From Bacteroidota bacterium (GTDB taxonomy: Bacteria; Bacteroidota; Bacteroidia; Chitinophagales; BACL12), in the NCBI GenBank assembly GCA_016706255.1, contig JADJJZ010000003.1:434001-498000 (forward strand): 64,000 bases of DNA, in the 5' to 3' direction. A program made the translations under genes and the position numbers. Every line of letters begins with the position of its first letter. Within the stretch, counting starts at the first letter, position 1. Shown here piece by piece: positions 35,362 through 44,566 of the stretch. The notes below the pieces were generated by a model. The model was not told where the DNA came from and did no database searches. It was given only the letters and a program-made list of their open reading frames with translations.

Positions 35362-36186
35362 TCAAATTGCCTGCCGAATCCTGAGTAAACCGGCTAAAAG
35401 CGCCTCCATTTCTGCAAGTGGAACCATATTCGGCCCGTCGCTGAGCGCAACTTCAGGGTTAGGATGTGTTTCGATAAAAAAGCCGTCTACGCCTACTGCT
35501 GCGGCAGCTTTGGCGAGATATGGAGCAAATTCCCTTTTGCCACCACTTTTGCCACCGGCTCCTCCGGGCATTTGAACACTGTGGGTTACATCAAAAATTA
35601 CCGGTGCAAATTGGCGCATAATTGGTAACGAACGCATGTCTACTACTAAATTATGATACCCAAAAGAGGCTCCTCTTTCAGTAAGTAATACATTATTATT
35701 ACCTGTTGAAGCAACTTTTTCTACCGCATAGGCCATGTCTTCAGGCGCCATAAACTGGCCTTTTTTCACATTCACAGCTACTTGTGTGTTCCCTGCTGCT
35801 AATAACAAGTCGGTTTGGCGACACAAAAAGGCCGGAATTTGTAAAACATCAACTACACCCGCCGCCTGTGCAGCATGTTCCGGCAAGTGAATATCTGTTA
35901 AAACCGGCACCCCGATTTCTTCCTTTATTTGTTTTAAAATTTGCAAACCACTGTCTATACCTTCTCCTCTGAAAGACCCGCCTGCTGTGCGATTGGCCTT
36001 ATCAAACGATGCTTTAAATATGTAGTTATAACCCAATTTTCCTGCCACCAGCTTCATTTTTTGTGCTACTTCGCGACAAAGCTCTAGGCTTTCAATAACA
36101 CAAGGGCCGGCTATTAATAATGGTGTTGCTTCACCTACTGTAATGGTTGATCCTATTTTAACTGGAGCAGAAAACGTTTTAAACAT
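35362..36186 (-). CDS. kdsA: 3-deoxy-8-phosphooctulonate synthase
   Basis: KdsA condenses PEP and arabinose-5-phosphate to Kdo-8-phosphate for lipid A/LPS core synthesis. Blocks seen: IAGPCVIESLEL, YIFKASFDKANRT, GVPVLTDIHLPEHA, LQIPAFLCRQTDLL, VNVKKGQFMAPEDM, LLTERGASFGYHNLVVDMRS split across two lines, FDVTHSVQMPGG and FIETHPNPEVALSDG. The family length is about 275-280; ATG 36186 gives 274 residues, and a TTG five codons upstream is less likely. It is not overlapped by the glycan operon, which has its own promoter 32-62 bases downstream of the kdsA stop. Confidence 0.96.
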   Translation of the reverse strand: MFKTFSAPVKIGSTITVGEATPLLIAGPCVIESLELCREVAQKMKLVAGKLGYNYIFKASFDKANRTAGGSFRGEGIDSGLQILKQIKEEIGVPVLTDIHLPEHAAQAAGVVDVLQIPAFLCRQTDLLLAAGNTQVAVNVKKGQFMAPEDMAYAVEKVASTGNNNVLLTERGASFGYHNLVVDMRSLPIMRQFAPVIFDVTHSVQMPGGAGGKSGGKREFAPYLAKAAAAVGVDGFFIETHPNPEVALSDGPNMVPLAEMEALLAGLLRIRQAI

Positions 36187-36214
36187 GCCACAAAATTGCA
36201 AAAAATATGTGGCA
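36186..36214. promoter_or_regulatory. 7-bp inverted repeat over the kdsA start region
   Basis: TGCCACA and TGTGGCA form a perfect inverted repeat separated by 15 bases. It covers the likely promoter (TATTTTTTG, a near match to the -7 consensus) and touches the kdsA ATG. It could be an operator or a 5' hairpin; no regulator is identified. The rest of the gap to 36441 holds only AT-rich sequence and weak short palindromes that I cannot assign. Confidence 0.35.
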
Positions 36215-36441
36215 AGATTTGATTTTACGATACAGCCCTAAAGCTGCCGTTTTTTCAAATACATACGGTATATAATATATAATAGCGGAAACAAAAACAT
36301 GGGCTTGGGTTTAGAGGTTGGGAGAAGGGAATTGACCCGCCCCGCCTTTATTCGGGTGATGACAAGTATAAAAACGACCAAATATTTATTCCAAGAGCAT
36401 CAAACCTGCACATAATAATGTGTAAAGACGGGGCAGAAGTG

Positions 36442-37245
36442 CTAATTCCGCTCGATATTGTCCAATCTGCTTTTCAGCAAATGCACCTGTGTGGTAAGAT
36501 CACCGATAAGTTTATCCAAATCGTTTTTCTTTACAGGCATATAGGACGATAATTTACTTTTCACAAACCAGATTTCCTTAACATCATCAATATCTACAAC
36601 TATTTCAGGATAAGCATCGTTGTCGCTGATGAGATATAACTTATGCTCCGTTTCGGCCTTGTTTATCAGCCTTTTTACCAAAACATTGTCGGCAGTAACA
36701 ACTACGTGTATATATCCATCGCGAACATCTTTAAAATGATTATCGCAAAAACGACCAATTACATAATCGCCATGCTGTATTGTATCCTGCATACTGTCTC
36801 CCTCAATCTGAAAACATCTGAAAGTGCCATTCCTATAGTCGGAACCGGGTAACTTAAACGCCGGTAACTCCTTGTAATACTCAGGCTCCAAGTATCGCGT
36901 TGGATAACCGGCCGCTGCTTTGGTATCCACCATCACAATATTTTCCTGCCCCTGCTCATCTACTGTAATTACAATCGGTCTGTAAATAATTGTGCCGCTT
37001 CCTTTTTCTACATCCTTAGTACTTACCTGCTTTATTTTTTTTGTCAGGTCAGTATGCAACAACTCGTCAATCGTTATGTCAAATACTTTGACTATTTCCA
37101 ACAAAGTCTTATGACCCGGATTTGCGAGGTTGGCTTCAATGTTCGCAATCGTTGTGCGTCCTACGCGGATAAGGTCTGCAAGTTCCTGCTGACTGAGCTT
37201 TCGCTCGTTGCGGAGATGTCTGAGATTTGAGCCTATTAATGCCAT
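36442..37245 (-). CDS. XRE-type repressor with LexA-like S24 autopeptidase domain
   Basis: An N-terminal Cro/CI helix-turn-helix (SNLRHLRNERKLSQQELADL, then TTIANIEANLANPG) is followed by a linker and an S24 domain. KAAAGYPTRYL about residue 112 contains the Ala-Gly pair expected at the autocleavage site. GDSMQDTIQHGDYVIG about residue 150 holds the catalytic Ser, and VLVKRL the general-base Lys. Such proteins self-cleave in response to RecA filaments or other stress. ATG 37245 (267 residues) gives the canonical HTH start; the frame runs further upstream without support. It is divergent from a radical SAM gene, with operator-like repeats between. Confidence 0.9.
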   Translation of the reverse strand: MALIGSNLRHLRNERKLSQQELADLIRVGRTTIANIEANLANPGHKTLLEIVKVFDITIDELLHTDLTKKIKQVSTKDVEKGSGTIIYRPIVITVDEQGQENIVMVDTKAAAGYPTRYLEPEYYKELPAFKLPGSDYRNGTFRCFQIEGDSMQDTIQHGDYVIGRFCDNHFKDVRDGYIHVVVTADNVLVKRLINKAETEHKLYLISDNDAYPEIVVDIDDVKEIWFVKSKLSSYMPVKKNDLDKLIGDLTTQVHLLKSRLDNIERN

Positions 37246-37267
37246 AACGTAAAATTTAATTTTGTTT

Positions 37268-37308
37268 TTGTCAGGAAATATGACTTTATTTGTCAAAAAT
37301 AATGACAA
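37268..37308. promoter_or_regulatory. Tandem operator-like inverted repeats between the S24 repressor and radical SAM genes
   Basis: TTGTCA-N7-TGACAA at 37290-37308 is a perfect 6-bp inverted repeat. A second copy at 37268-37286 reads TTGTCA-N7-TGACTT, with four of six bases matching in its right arm. The left arms are exactly 22 bases apart, two helical turns, as for tandem repressor dimers. The whole divergent gap is only 65 bases, so occupation would control both genes. Confidence 0.6.
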
Positions 37309-37310
37309 TT

Positions 37311-38384
37311 ATGGAATTTCCAAAATTTGATGAAAATTTTTTTAAAGGTCGCGGTGCTCAGATAAATCCGTTTAACCCTTTTCATGCCTCAAACGTAACA
37401 GCAGAGCACATTGAAGGGCTTGATGAAGAATTATTATCACCCCGTCAAACCCAATTTTACAGCGAACATCCGAAAAAAATTCTAAATAAGCTCGAAATGC
37501 CCGATGCGGCTATGATGTACTCCGTAAATCCTTATCAGGGTTGCGAACATGGATGTATCTATTGTTATGCCCGAAATTCTCATAATTATTGGGGATTTAG
37601 TGCCGGCCTCGATTTCGAAACTAAAATTATTATTAAACATAATGCAGCCGAATTACTCGAAAAAGTGTTCATGGAGCAAAAATGGGTGCCCGGACCGGTA
37701 ACTTTTTCAGGTAATACCGATTGTTATCAGCCCGTTGAACGCAAAATGGGTATCACCCGCAGCTTATTAGAGGTATGTAACAGATTTAAAAACCCTGCCG
37801 GAATTATCACTAAAAATCAACTTATCCTCCGCGATCTGGATATTTTGCAAGACCTAGCGAAAGACAATCTCATATTTGTAAATATTACGGTAACCACATT
37901 ACAGGAATCATTACGTCGTCAGCTGGAACCACGCACTACCAGTTGCGGTGGCCGCTTAAAAACTATTGAAAAACTTGCTGCAAAAGGAATACCGGTTGGT
38001 GTTATGATTGGGCCAATTATTCCCGGACTCACCGATTCGGAAATTCCTGATATTATTAATGCTGCTGCCGACCATGGCGCACAAACTGCCAATTATACCA
38101 TGGTGCGTTTGAATGGTGCTTTGGATAAAATTTTTACCGACTGGATTTGGAAAACGTATCCGATGAAGGCAGAAAAAGTTTTGAATAACATCCGTTCTAC
38201 ACATCAAGGGCAACTGAACGACAGCCGATGGTCGCTGCGCATGCGTGGTGATGGTGAACTGGCAAATAGTATTCATCAGTTATTTTATCTCATGCGCGAT
38301 AAATATATGCCAAACCGAACACCATTTGAATATAATATTAAATCGTTTAAACGGCCCGGACAACTTACCCTGAATTTTGATTAG
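37311..38384 (+). CDS. PA0069-family radical SAM protein (spore photoproduct lyase-like)
   Basis: The radical SAM cluster motif is CEHGCIYCYAR (C-x3-C-x2-C), preceded by FFKGRGAQINPFNPF and SVNPYQGC, both typical of the PA0069/Rv2578c subgroup of SPL-like proteins. Later conserved blocks are TFSGNTDCYQPVE, VTTLQESLRRQLEPRT, GVMIGPIIPGLTDSEI and YTMVRLNG. The length from ATG 37311 is 357; ATG 37302 is an alternative, but the operator repeat reaches to 37308. Substrate unknown; the SPL relation suggests nucleic-acid repair or modification. Divergence from a LexA-like repressor fits stress control. Confidence 0.9.
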   Translation: MEFPKFDENFFKGRGAQINPFNPFHASNVTAEHIEGLDEELLSPRQTQFYSEHPKKILNKLEMPDAAMMYSVNPYQGCEHGCIYCYARNSHNYWGFSAGLDFETKIIIKHNAAELLEKVFMEQKWVPGPVTFSGNTDCYQPVERKMGITRSLLEVCNRFKNPAGIITKNQLILRDLDILQDLAKDNLIFVNITVTTLQESLRRQLEPRTTSCGGRLKTIEKLAAKGIPVGVMIGPIIPGLTDSEIPDIINAAADHGAQTANYTMVRLNGALDKIFTDWIWKTYPMKAEKVLNNIRSTHQGQLNDSRWSLRMRGDGELANSIHQLFYLMRDKYMPNRTPFEYNIKSFKRPGQLTLNFD

Positions 38385-38472
38385 TGATGTAGTTGTTAAA
38401 CTATACAACATTCTGGGTGCAATGGTTTGACCGAATTCATTTAGCTTTACATGTAATTTTTTTGTAGGGCAA

Positions 38473-39465
38473 ATGGGTTTGAAACAAAGTTATTTTACTA
38501 TTTATAACAAGCGAAATCGTAAGTCGGCTATCGCTACACTTGCTGATAAAACCGGAATGCGTATTATATTCCCATTTTACCATGTTGTAAGTGATGAGCC
38601 CGTCCAACATATTAATTACCTCTATAAAGTAAAAACGACAAAACAATTTATTGCAGATTTAAATTTTTTACTGGAAAATTATTTACCACTTGCAATCGAT
38701 GATTATCAAAACGGAAACTACAATCCGGAAAAAAATTATTTTGTATTAAGTTTCGATGACGGCCTGAGTCAAATGGCTCATGTGGTTCATCCTATTTTAA
38801 AATCATTATCTATTCCCGCTTTATTTTTTTTAAACTCCGGATTTATTGATAATACTGCTTTATTTTATCGGTATAAAGTAGCATTGCTGTTAGCTGAGAT
38901 AGAACATACTGCGCTGGCAACACAAATTTCTGCTGTATTATCATTAAATAAAATTAAAGTTGCTGACCCGGTAAAATATTTATTACAGCTTAAATATAAA
39001 GACACGAATTTAATTGATTCAATAGCGAAGTCCTGCAATTATAACTTTGAAGATTATCTCAAAAATGCACATCCATATCTGTCCACCAATCAAATTTTTG
39101 ATTTGATAAAAGATGGACATACCGTAGGTGCCCATTCGGTTGATCATCCCTTGTACAGTGCCATTGACCCGCAATTGCAATTTGTTCAAACGCGAGACAG
39201 CATGCGGTTTATAAACGAAAAATTTAATCTCCCCAAAAATTACTTTGCTTTTCCTTTTACTGCTGATGGTGTTGTAAAAGAATTATTCCCTGCTATGTAT
39301 AGTGAATTAAATATTCATAAAAGTTTTGGAACTGCCGGGTTGCAAAAAAATAAAATTAACAATCATATAGAAAGAATTCCTGCCGAACACCAAACTTATA
39401 ATTTGGAAACGTTGGTAAAAAATGAATATCATTATTTTCAATTTAAAAAAATGTTTGGCAAATGA
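38473..39465 (+). CDS. Polysaccharide deacetylase family (NodB-like)
   Basis: The NodB motifs are present: FVLSFDDGLSQ (catalytic Asp and metal Asp) about residue 95, and the metal His pair in GAHSVDHPLYS about residue 220, followed by PKNYFAFPF. A helical insertion lies between the motifs. There is no signal peptide, so it appears cytoplasmic, as for several CE4-like proteins in glycan loci. It would remove N- or O-acetyl groups from a sugar. It overlaps the following sulfotransferase by ATGA, so the two form a small unit. Confidence 0.87.
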   Translation: MGLKQSYFTIYNKRNRKSAIATLADKTGMRIIFPFYHVVSDEPVQHINYLYKVKTTKQFIADLNFLLENYLPLAIDDYQNGNYNPEKNYFVLSFDDGLSQMAHVVHPILKSLSIPALFFLNSGFIDNTALFYRYKVALLLAEIEHTALATQISAVLSLNKIKVADPVKYLLQLKYKDTNLIDSIAKSCNYNFEDYLKNAHPYLSTNQIFDLIKDGHTVGAHSVDHPLYSAIDPQLQFVQTRDSMRFINEKFNLPKNYFAFPFTADGVVKELFPAMYSELNIHKSFGTAGLQKNKINNHIERIPAEHQTYNLETLVKNEYHYFQFKKMFGK

Positions 39466-40340
39466 GTTTGGTAAACACATTGATAATTGGTGCAGGAAGA
39501 AGTGGAACTACATCTTTGTATGCCTATCTTGAAAAACATCCGGCGGTAAATTTTTCTATCACAAAAGAATTACATTATTTTTCTATACCGGATTTATACA
39601 ACCGTGGTGAAAATTATTTTCACAGTTTATTTACTGATCGTAATAAAAAAATTATTGCCACTGCAGATACTTATTTGCTTATGGACACAGATGCGCCTGC
39701 AAGAGTAAAAGCTTATAATGCAAATATGAAGCTGATTATTATGTTGCGCGAACCGGTTGCACGTGCTTACAGCAATTTTAATTATTCAGTAAATTTTGGG
39801 CACGAAAAATCAGATATTTCTTTTTTAGAAACGATTAAACTCGAGCCTGGCAGATTAAATTCTGAGGACATTGTAGAAAAAAATAACTTATGTCATTTTT
39901 ACGGCAGTTTATATTATAAACATATCAGTTACTGGAATAAATATTTTCCGTCAGATCAAATTTTAATTTTCAAATTAGCAGATTTAAAAAATAATCCTGA
40001 ACAATTTTATAAAAATGTGTGTATTCAGCTGGGAATAAATTATGTTCCGTTTGAAAAACAGGATAAAGAATTTAACGTTGCTACCGGTGCAAAAAGTAAA
40101 TGGCTGCAACAATTATTATTAAATCGTAACAATCCGGTACGAAAAGTATTATCGTTTATGCTCAGACCATTTAGAAAATTGGTTATACAATCGGGTATGA
40201 TAGATAAAGTATATGCGCTCAATAAAAAAACAATAACTATTCAGCCTTTAACTGATGAAGAGAAGCAGATAGCTAAGGCATATTTTAAGGAAGATGAAGA
40301 ATTATTGATTAAAACCTATGGTATTTCACTCAATAATTGA
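39462..40340 (+). CDS. Sulfotransferase (PAPS-dependent, heparan N-sulfotransferase-like)
   Basis: PAPS 5' loop IIGAGRSGTTSLYAYLEKHP at the very N-terminus, SITKELHYFS, and the 3' phosphate motif IIMLREPVARAYSNFNY about residues 90-107 are the classical carbohydrate sulfotransferase signatures. DQILIFKLADLKNNP follows. It is 292 residues and soluble. Translationally coupled to the deacetylase, it suggests a two-step change: deacetylation of an amino sugar, then N- or O-sulfation, as in heparan modification; this is inference. It is the second sulfotransferase within 9 kb. Confidence 0.9.
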   Translation: MSLVNTLIIGAGRSGTTSLYAYLEKHPAVNFSITKELHYFSIPDLYNRGENYFHSLFTDRNKKIIATADTYLLMDTDAPARVKAYNANMKLIIMLREPVARAYSNFNYSVNFGHEKSDISFLETIKLEPGRLNSEDIVEKNNLCHFYGSLYYKHISYWNKYFPSDQILIFKLADLKNNPEQFYKNVCIQLGINYVPFEKQDKEFNVATGAKSKWLQQLLLNRNNPVRKVLSFMLRPFRKLVIQSGMIDKVYALNKKTITIQPLTDEEKQIAKAYFKEDEELLIKTYGISLNN

Positions 40341-40422
40341 CACTTTAACAAAATTTTAATAAACTTTTTTCCTCTTTATACCATTGATAAACTTATTTGA
40401 CCAAAACTACTACCACTATAAA

Positions 40423-41487
40423 ATGAATAATGTTAATCGAATAATTGTTGGTTTTACTGCAAGCATGGCGATATTACTTTCTGCCTGCGGTAAAGCAGAA
40501 TCCAAAACAGAAACCTTGCCTGCAGCAGCCCCGGTTGCACAACCTGTTCAGGCATTTGTTGCAGGAAGTGCGAGTTTGAATAATGTGATTGATGCCACCG
40601 GTACTGTTTTGGCAAATGAGGAAGTAGAAATTCGAAGTGAAATTCAGGGCAGAGTTACAGGCGTTTATTTTAAAGAAGGTGAATTTGTTGCTGCAGGAAA
40701 ATTGTTAATTAGCATTGATGATAAAGAACTACAAGCACAATTAAAAAGAACCGATTTATCTATACAACTTGCAAATGAAGATGAAACGCGTAAAAAGAAA
40801 TTAACTGATATCGGCGGTTTAAGTAAAGAAGATTATGATGTTGCTCTAAACTATCTCTTAAAATTAAAAGCTGAACGCGAATTACTAGTTACGCAAATTG
40901 AAAAAACAAAAATTACTGCGCCGTTTTCCGGTGTTATTGGATTGCGATATATCAGTGAAGGTGGGTATGTAACACCGGCTAATTTAATTGCAACATTACA
41001 ACAAACCAATCCCATTAAAGTAGAATTTAGTATTCCTGAAAAATATGCAGGTAATATTAAAAATGGCTCAATAGTAAATTATACGGTTGAAGGTAATACA
41101 AAAACGTATTCGGCAACTGTTTATGCAAAAGAACCTAAAATTGATCCTGCAACAAGAACAATAAAAGTTAGAGCAACCGGTCCTAATAATGATAATATGC
41201 TTGTGCCAGGTGCTTTTGCTAAACTGGAAATTGATTTAGCAACTATTGCTGATGCCATTGTTGTTCCGTCTGAAGCACTTGTGCCTACAATTAAAGGTCA
41301 ATCAGTAATGCTGGTTAAAAATGGTAAAGCAACTATGACTGTTGTTACTACCGGAATTAGAACTGAAACCACTACACAAATTGTTGATGGTGTTGTTCCG
41401 GGAGATACAATTGTAGTTACCGGATTATTAACTGTTCGTGATGGAATGCCCGTTAAACCAATTGTTATTGAAAAAATAAATAAATAA
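40423..41487 (+). CDS. RND efflux periplasmic adaptor (membrane fusion lipoprotein)
   Basis: A lipoprotein signal (IIVGFTASMAILLSAC) with lipobox LSAC precedes an AcrA/HlyD-type adaptor: a biotinyl-lipoyl part (EIRSEIQGRVTGVYFKEGEF), an alpha hairpin of only about 60 residues, the returning lipoyl half ITAPFSGVIGLRYISEGGYV, a beta-barrel and a membrane-proximal domain. ATG 40423 is chosen because it begins the signal peptide; an in-frame upstream start at 40384 adds 13 polar residues. It is the first gene of an RND operon, with the pump 10 bases downstream. Confidence 0.93.
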   Translation: MNNVNRIIVGFTASMAILLSACGKAESKTETLPAAAPVAQPVQAFVAGSASLNNVIDATGTVLANEEVEIRSEIQGRVTGVYFKEGEFVAAGKLLISIDDKELQAQLKRTDLSIQLANEDETRKKKLTDIGGLSKEDYDVALNYLLKLKAERELLVTQIEKTKITAPFSGVIGLRYISEGGYVTPANLIATLQQTNPIKVEFSIPEKYAGNIKNGSIVNYTVEGNTKTYSATVYAKEPKIDPATRTIKVRATGPNNDNMLVPGAFAKLEIDLATIADAIVVPSEALVPTIKGQSVMLVKNGKATMTVVTTGIRTETTTQIVDGVVPGDTIVVTGLLTVRDGMPVKPIVIEKINK

Positions 41488-41497
41488 TTCAGGCGAT

Positions 41498-44400
41498 ATG
41501 AATATTTCCTCTCTTTCAATTAATCGCCCGGTAATGGCTACCGTTATTTCGATTTTAATTTTATTATTCGGAATAATCGGATACTCATTTTTAGGTGTGC
41601 GGGAATACCCAAGTGTTGACCCGCCTATTATTACAGTATCAACAAATTATATTGGTGCTAACGCAGATGTTGTTGAATCGCAAATTACCGAAGTTCTCGA
41701 AGAAAATATTAATGGTATTGCCGGCATCCGTTCATTATCTTCTACAAGTGCTGATGGAAGAAGTACAATTACCGTTGAATTTGAATTAGATGTTGACCTT
41801 GAAGCTGCCGCTAATGATGTACGCGACCGTGTAAGTCAGTCGGTTCGTAACCTGCCGCCCGATTGTGATCCGCCTGTAGTTGCAAAATCGAGTGCCGATT
41901 CCAATCCGATTGTTTCCATGACCATTCAGAGTAATCAGCGCTCATTACTGGAATTATCAGAAATAGCAAATAATGTATTTAAAGAACGATTGCAAACAAT
42001 TCCGGGAGTAAGTGAAATAAGGGTTTGGGGAGAAAAAAAATATTCGATGAAATTATTGCTGGATCCGGTTAAACTGGCAGGCTATAATTTAACTCCCCTT
42101 GATGTAAGAGATGCTTTAAATAAAGAAAATGTTGAATTACCTACAGGAAGAATTGAAGGTTACAATACAGAACTTTCTATTCGCACATTCGGACGATTAA
42201 CTTCTGAAGAAGATTTTAATGAGTTGATTATTAAAGAAACAGATGGGGCAGTTATTAAATTAAAAGATATTGGTTCTGCAAAATTATTACCTGAAAATGA
42301 AAGAACAATTTTACGCGGTAATGGTGGAATTCCTCAAGTGGCAGTTGCCATTACACCACAACCCGGGTCTAATTATATTGACATAGCTGATGAATTTTAT
42401 GCGCGCGTCGAAAATATTAAAGATGAATTACCCGACGATTTACAATATAATATTGCATTAGATACGACACTTAGTATTCGTAAAGCGATTGATGAAGTTA
42501 AGGAAACACTGGTTATTGCTTTCATTCTTGTTGTATTAATCATATTTGCATTTTTACGCGACTGGCGAACAACTTTAATTCCGGTAATTGCTATCCCGAT
42601 TTCATTAATAGGTGCATTTTTTATCATGTACATTGCCGGTTTTTCAATAAATATTTTAACCCTGCTCGGAATTGTTTTAGCAACCGGTATTGTGGTAGAT
42701 GATGCCATTGTGGTATTGGAAAATATATATGCAAAAATTGAACGTGGCATGGCTCCGAAAGAAGCCGCACATGAGGGCTCCAAAGAAATTATTTTTGCAA
42801 TTATTTCAACAACTGTAACACTCGCAGCAGTATTTTTACCGATAATTTTCCTTCAGGGATTAACGGGCAGGTTATTCCGCGAATTTGGAATTACCGTTGC
42901 CGGATCAGTTATTATTTCAGCAGTTGTTTCATTAACCTTAACGCCAATGATGAGTTCGCGGATTTTAAAACACCGCGAAAAACATAATTGGCTGTATCGT
43001 GCAACTGAACCATTTTTCGTGGGTTTGGTTGGGGGATATCACCGTTCGTTAAAAATATTATTGCGCACACCTACTATTGCATTTTTAATCATGCTAATTT
43101 CTGGTGGAATTATTTATTATTTCGGAGGAAAATTACCGGAAGAATTAGCGCCTATGGAAGATAAAGGGCGTTTTGTAATTAATTCTACTGCACCCGAAGG
43201 AACTTCATTCGAAAAAATGGATGCCTTTAATCAGCAATTGGTAGAAATAGTTGATACATTACCTGAAAAGGCAAATATTATTGCAGTTACTGCACCAAGT
43301 TTTGGTTCATCCAGCGCGGCAAATTCAGGGTTTATTCGTGTCAATTTGGTTGAAGCAGAAGATCGGGATAAATCGCAGCAACAAATAGCGGATGAAATGG
43401 CCGCTATCGTTAAAAAATATAATTTCGCAAGAACATTTATCAGTCAGGAACAAACTATTGGTGGCGATAGACGTGCAGGCCTACCTGTGCAGTATGTTAT
43501 CCAGGCTCCTGATTTCGAGCAACTACGAGCTGTTATTCCAAAATTTATGGAGCAAGCTGCTCAGGATCCTGCTTTTCAGGTGGTAGATATTAATTTGAAG
43601 TTTAATAAACCCGAATTAACCGTTGAAATTGACCGCGACAGAGCACGTGCACTCGGAGTTACCGTGCGCGATATTGCAGAAACATTACAACTCTATTTCA
43701 GCGGACAACGCTTCGGATTTTTTATTTTTAATAATAAACAATATCAGGTAATTGGTCAGGCTACACGTGATAATCGTGATGAGCCTTTTGATTTGAGTAA
43801 AGCTTATGTAAAAAATAGTCGTAACGAGTTAATTCAACTTGATAACTTAATTACATTAACAGACAATAGTTCACCTCCTCAACTATTTCGTTACAACAGA
43901 TATGTGTCTGCAACAATTTCTGCAAACCCTGCTCCGGGTTATACAATTGGTGACGGTATTAAAGTAATGGATAATATTGCAGAAAAAACGTTGAACGACG
44001 ATTTTTCTACTGCATTAGCAGGTACTTCTAAAGAATTTGCGGAAAGTAGCAATAGTTTGCAGTTCGCATTTTATCTGGCATTAATATTAATTTATTTAAT
44101 TCTTGCCATACAATTTGAAAGTTATCGCGACCCTTTAATTGTAATGTTTACTGTTCCGCTAGCACTTGCCGGTGCGGTGTTATCACTGAGTATTTTTGGT
44201 CAGACATTAAACATATTTTCTCAAATCGGAATTATTGTTTTGGTGGGGATAGTAACTAAAAACGGGATATTAATTGTTGAGTTCGCCAATCAACGTAAAG
44301 CAGCAGGCTTAACAAAAATGGAAGCTGCTCTCGATGCTGCAACTCAGCGTTTCCGACCAATTTTAATGACAAGTTTTGCAACGGTTTTAGGGGCTTTGCC

Positions 44401-44566
44401 AATTGCACTTGCACTCGGTGCTTCATCAAAAAGCCGTGTATCAATGGGTATCGCTATTATTGGCGGATTGCTATTTTCACTTGTATTAACATTATATGTT
44501 ATCCCTTTACTTTATTTGCTCATGTCAGCAAGAAATAAAAAAATTCAACAATCAAATGAAAATTAA
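41498..44566 (+). CDS. RND efflux pump, HAE-1 type inner-membrane transporter
   Basis: This 1022-residue AcrB-type proton antiporter has the SINRPVMATVISILILLFG first helix, GVREYPSVDPPIITV, two large periplasmic loops and twelve helices. The TM4 proton-relay pair is in GIVVDDAIVVLENIYA about residue 400, and a matching Lys region GIVTKNGILIVEFANQ lies in TM10. Substrates are probably drugs, detergents or lipophilic compounds. It lies 10 bases after the adaptor gene, and its end overlaps the TolC-like gene by 11 bases. Confidence 0.96.
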   Translation: MNISSLSINRPVMATVISILILLFGIIGYSFLGVREYPSVDPPIITVSTNYIGANADVVESQITEVLEENINGIAGIRSLSSTSADGRSTITVEFELDVDLEAAANDVRDRVSQSVRNLPPDCDPPVVAKSSADSNPIVSMTIQSNQRSLLELSEIANNVFKERLQTIPGVSEIRVWGEKKYSMKLLLDPVKLAGYNLTPLDVRDALNKENVELPTGRIEGYNTELSIRTFGRLTSEEDFNELIIKETDGAVIKLKDIGSAKLLPENERTILRGNGGIPQVAVAITPQPGSNYIDIADEFYARVENIKDELPDDLQYNIALDTTLSIRKAIDEVKETLVIAFILVVLIIFAFLRDWRTTLIPVIAIPISLIGAFFIMYIAGFSINILTLLGIVLATGIVVDDAIVVLENIYAKIERGMAPKEAAHEGSKEIIFAIISTTVTLAAVFLPIIFLQGLTGRLFREFGITVAGSVIISAVVSLTLTPMMSSRILKHREKHNWLYRATEPFFVGLVGGYHRSLKILLRTPTIAFLIMLISGGIIYYFGGKLPEELAPMEDKGRFVINSTAPEGTSFEKMDAFNQQLVEIVDTLPEKANIIAVTAPSFGSSSAANSGFIRVNLVEAEDRDKSQQQIADEMAAIVKKYNFARTFISQEQTIGGDRRAGLPVQYVIQAPDFEQLRAVIPKFMEQAAQDPAFQVVDINLKFNKPELTVEIDRDRARALGVTVRDIAETLQLYFSGQRFGFFIFNNKQYQVIGQATRDNRDEPFDLSKAYVKNSRNELIQLDNLITLTDNSSPPQLFRYNRYVSATISANPAPGYTIGDGIKVMDNIAEKTLNDDFSTALAGTSKEFAESSNSLQFAFYLALILIYLILAIQFESYRDPLIVMFTVPLALAGAVLSLSIFGQTLNIFSQIGIIVLVGIVTKNGILIVEFANQRKAAGLTKMEAALDAATQRFRPILMTSFATVLGALPIALALGASSKSRVSMGIAIIGGLLFSLVLTLYVIPLLYLLMSARNKKIQQSNEN

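Noticed and set aside
35362..36186. DAHP synthase or second NeuB instead of KdsA
   Set aside because: Motifs such as FKASFDKANRT, FLCRQTDLL and FDVTHSVQMPGG are specific for KdsA.
36250..36441. Small gene or tRNA in the gap between kdsA and the S24 repressor
   Set aside because: No tRNA-like GTTCRAnnC with matching stems and no ORF with a plausible start; only weak 5-bp palindromes.
42397..42783. 128-codon open frame opposite the RND pump gene
   Set aside because: Antisense to a conserved transporter, with no signal or domain; a shadow frame.
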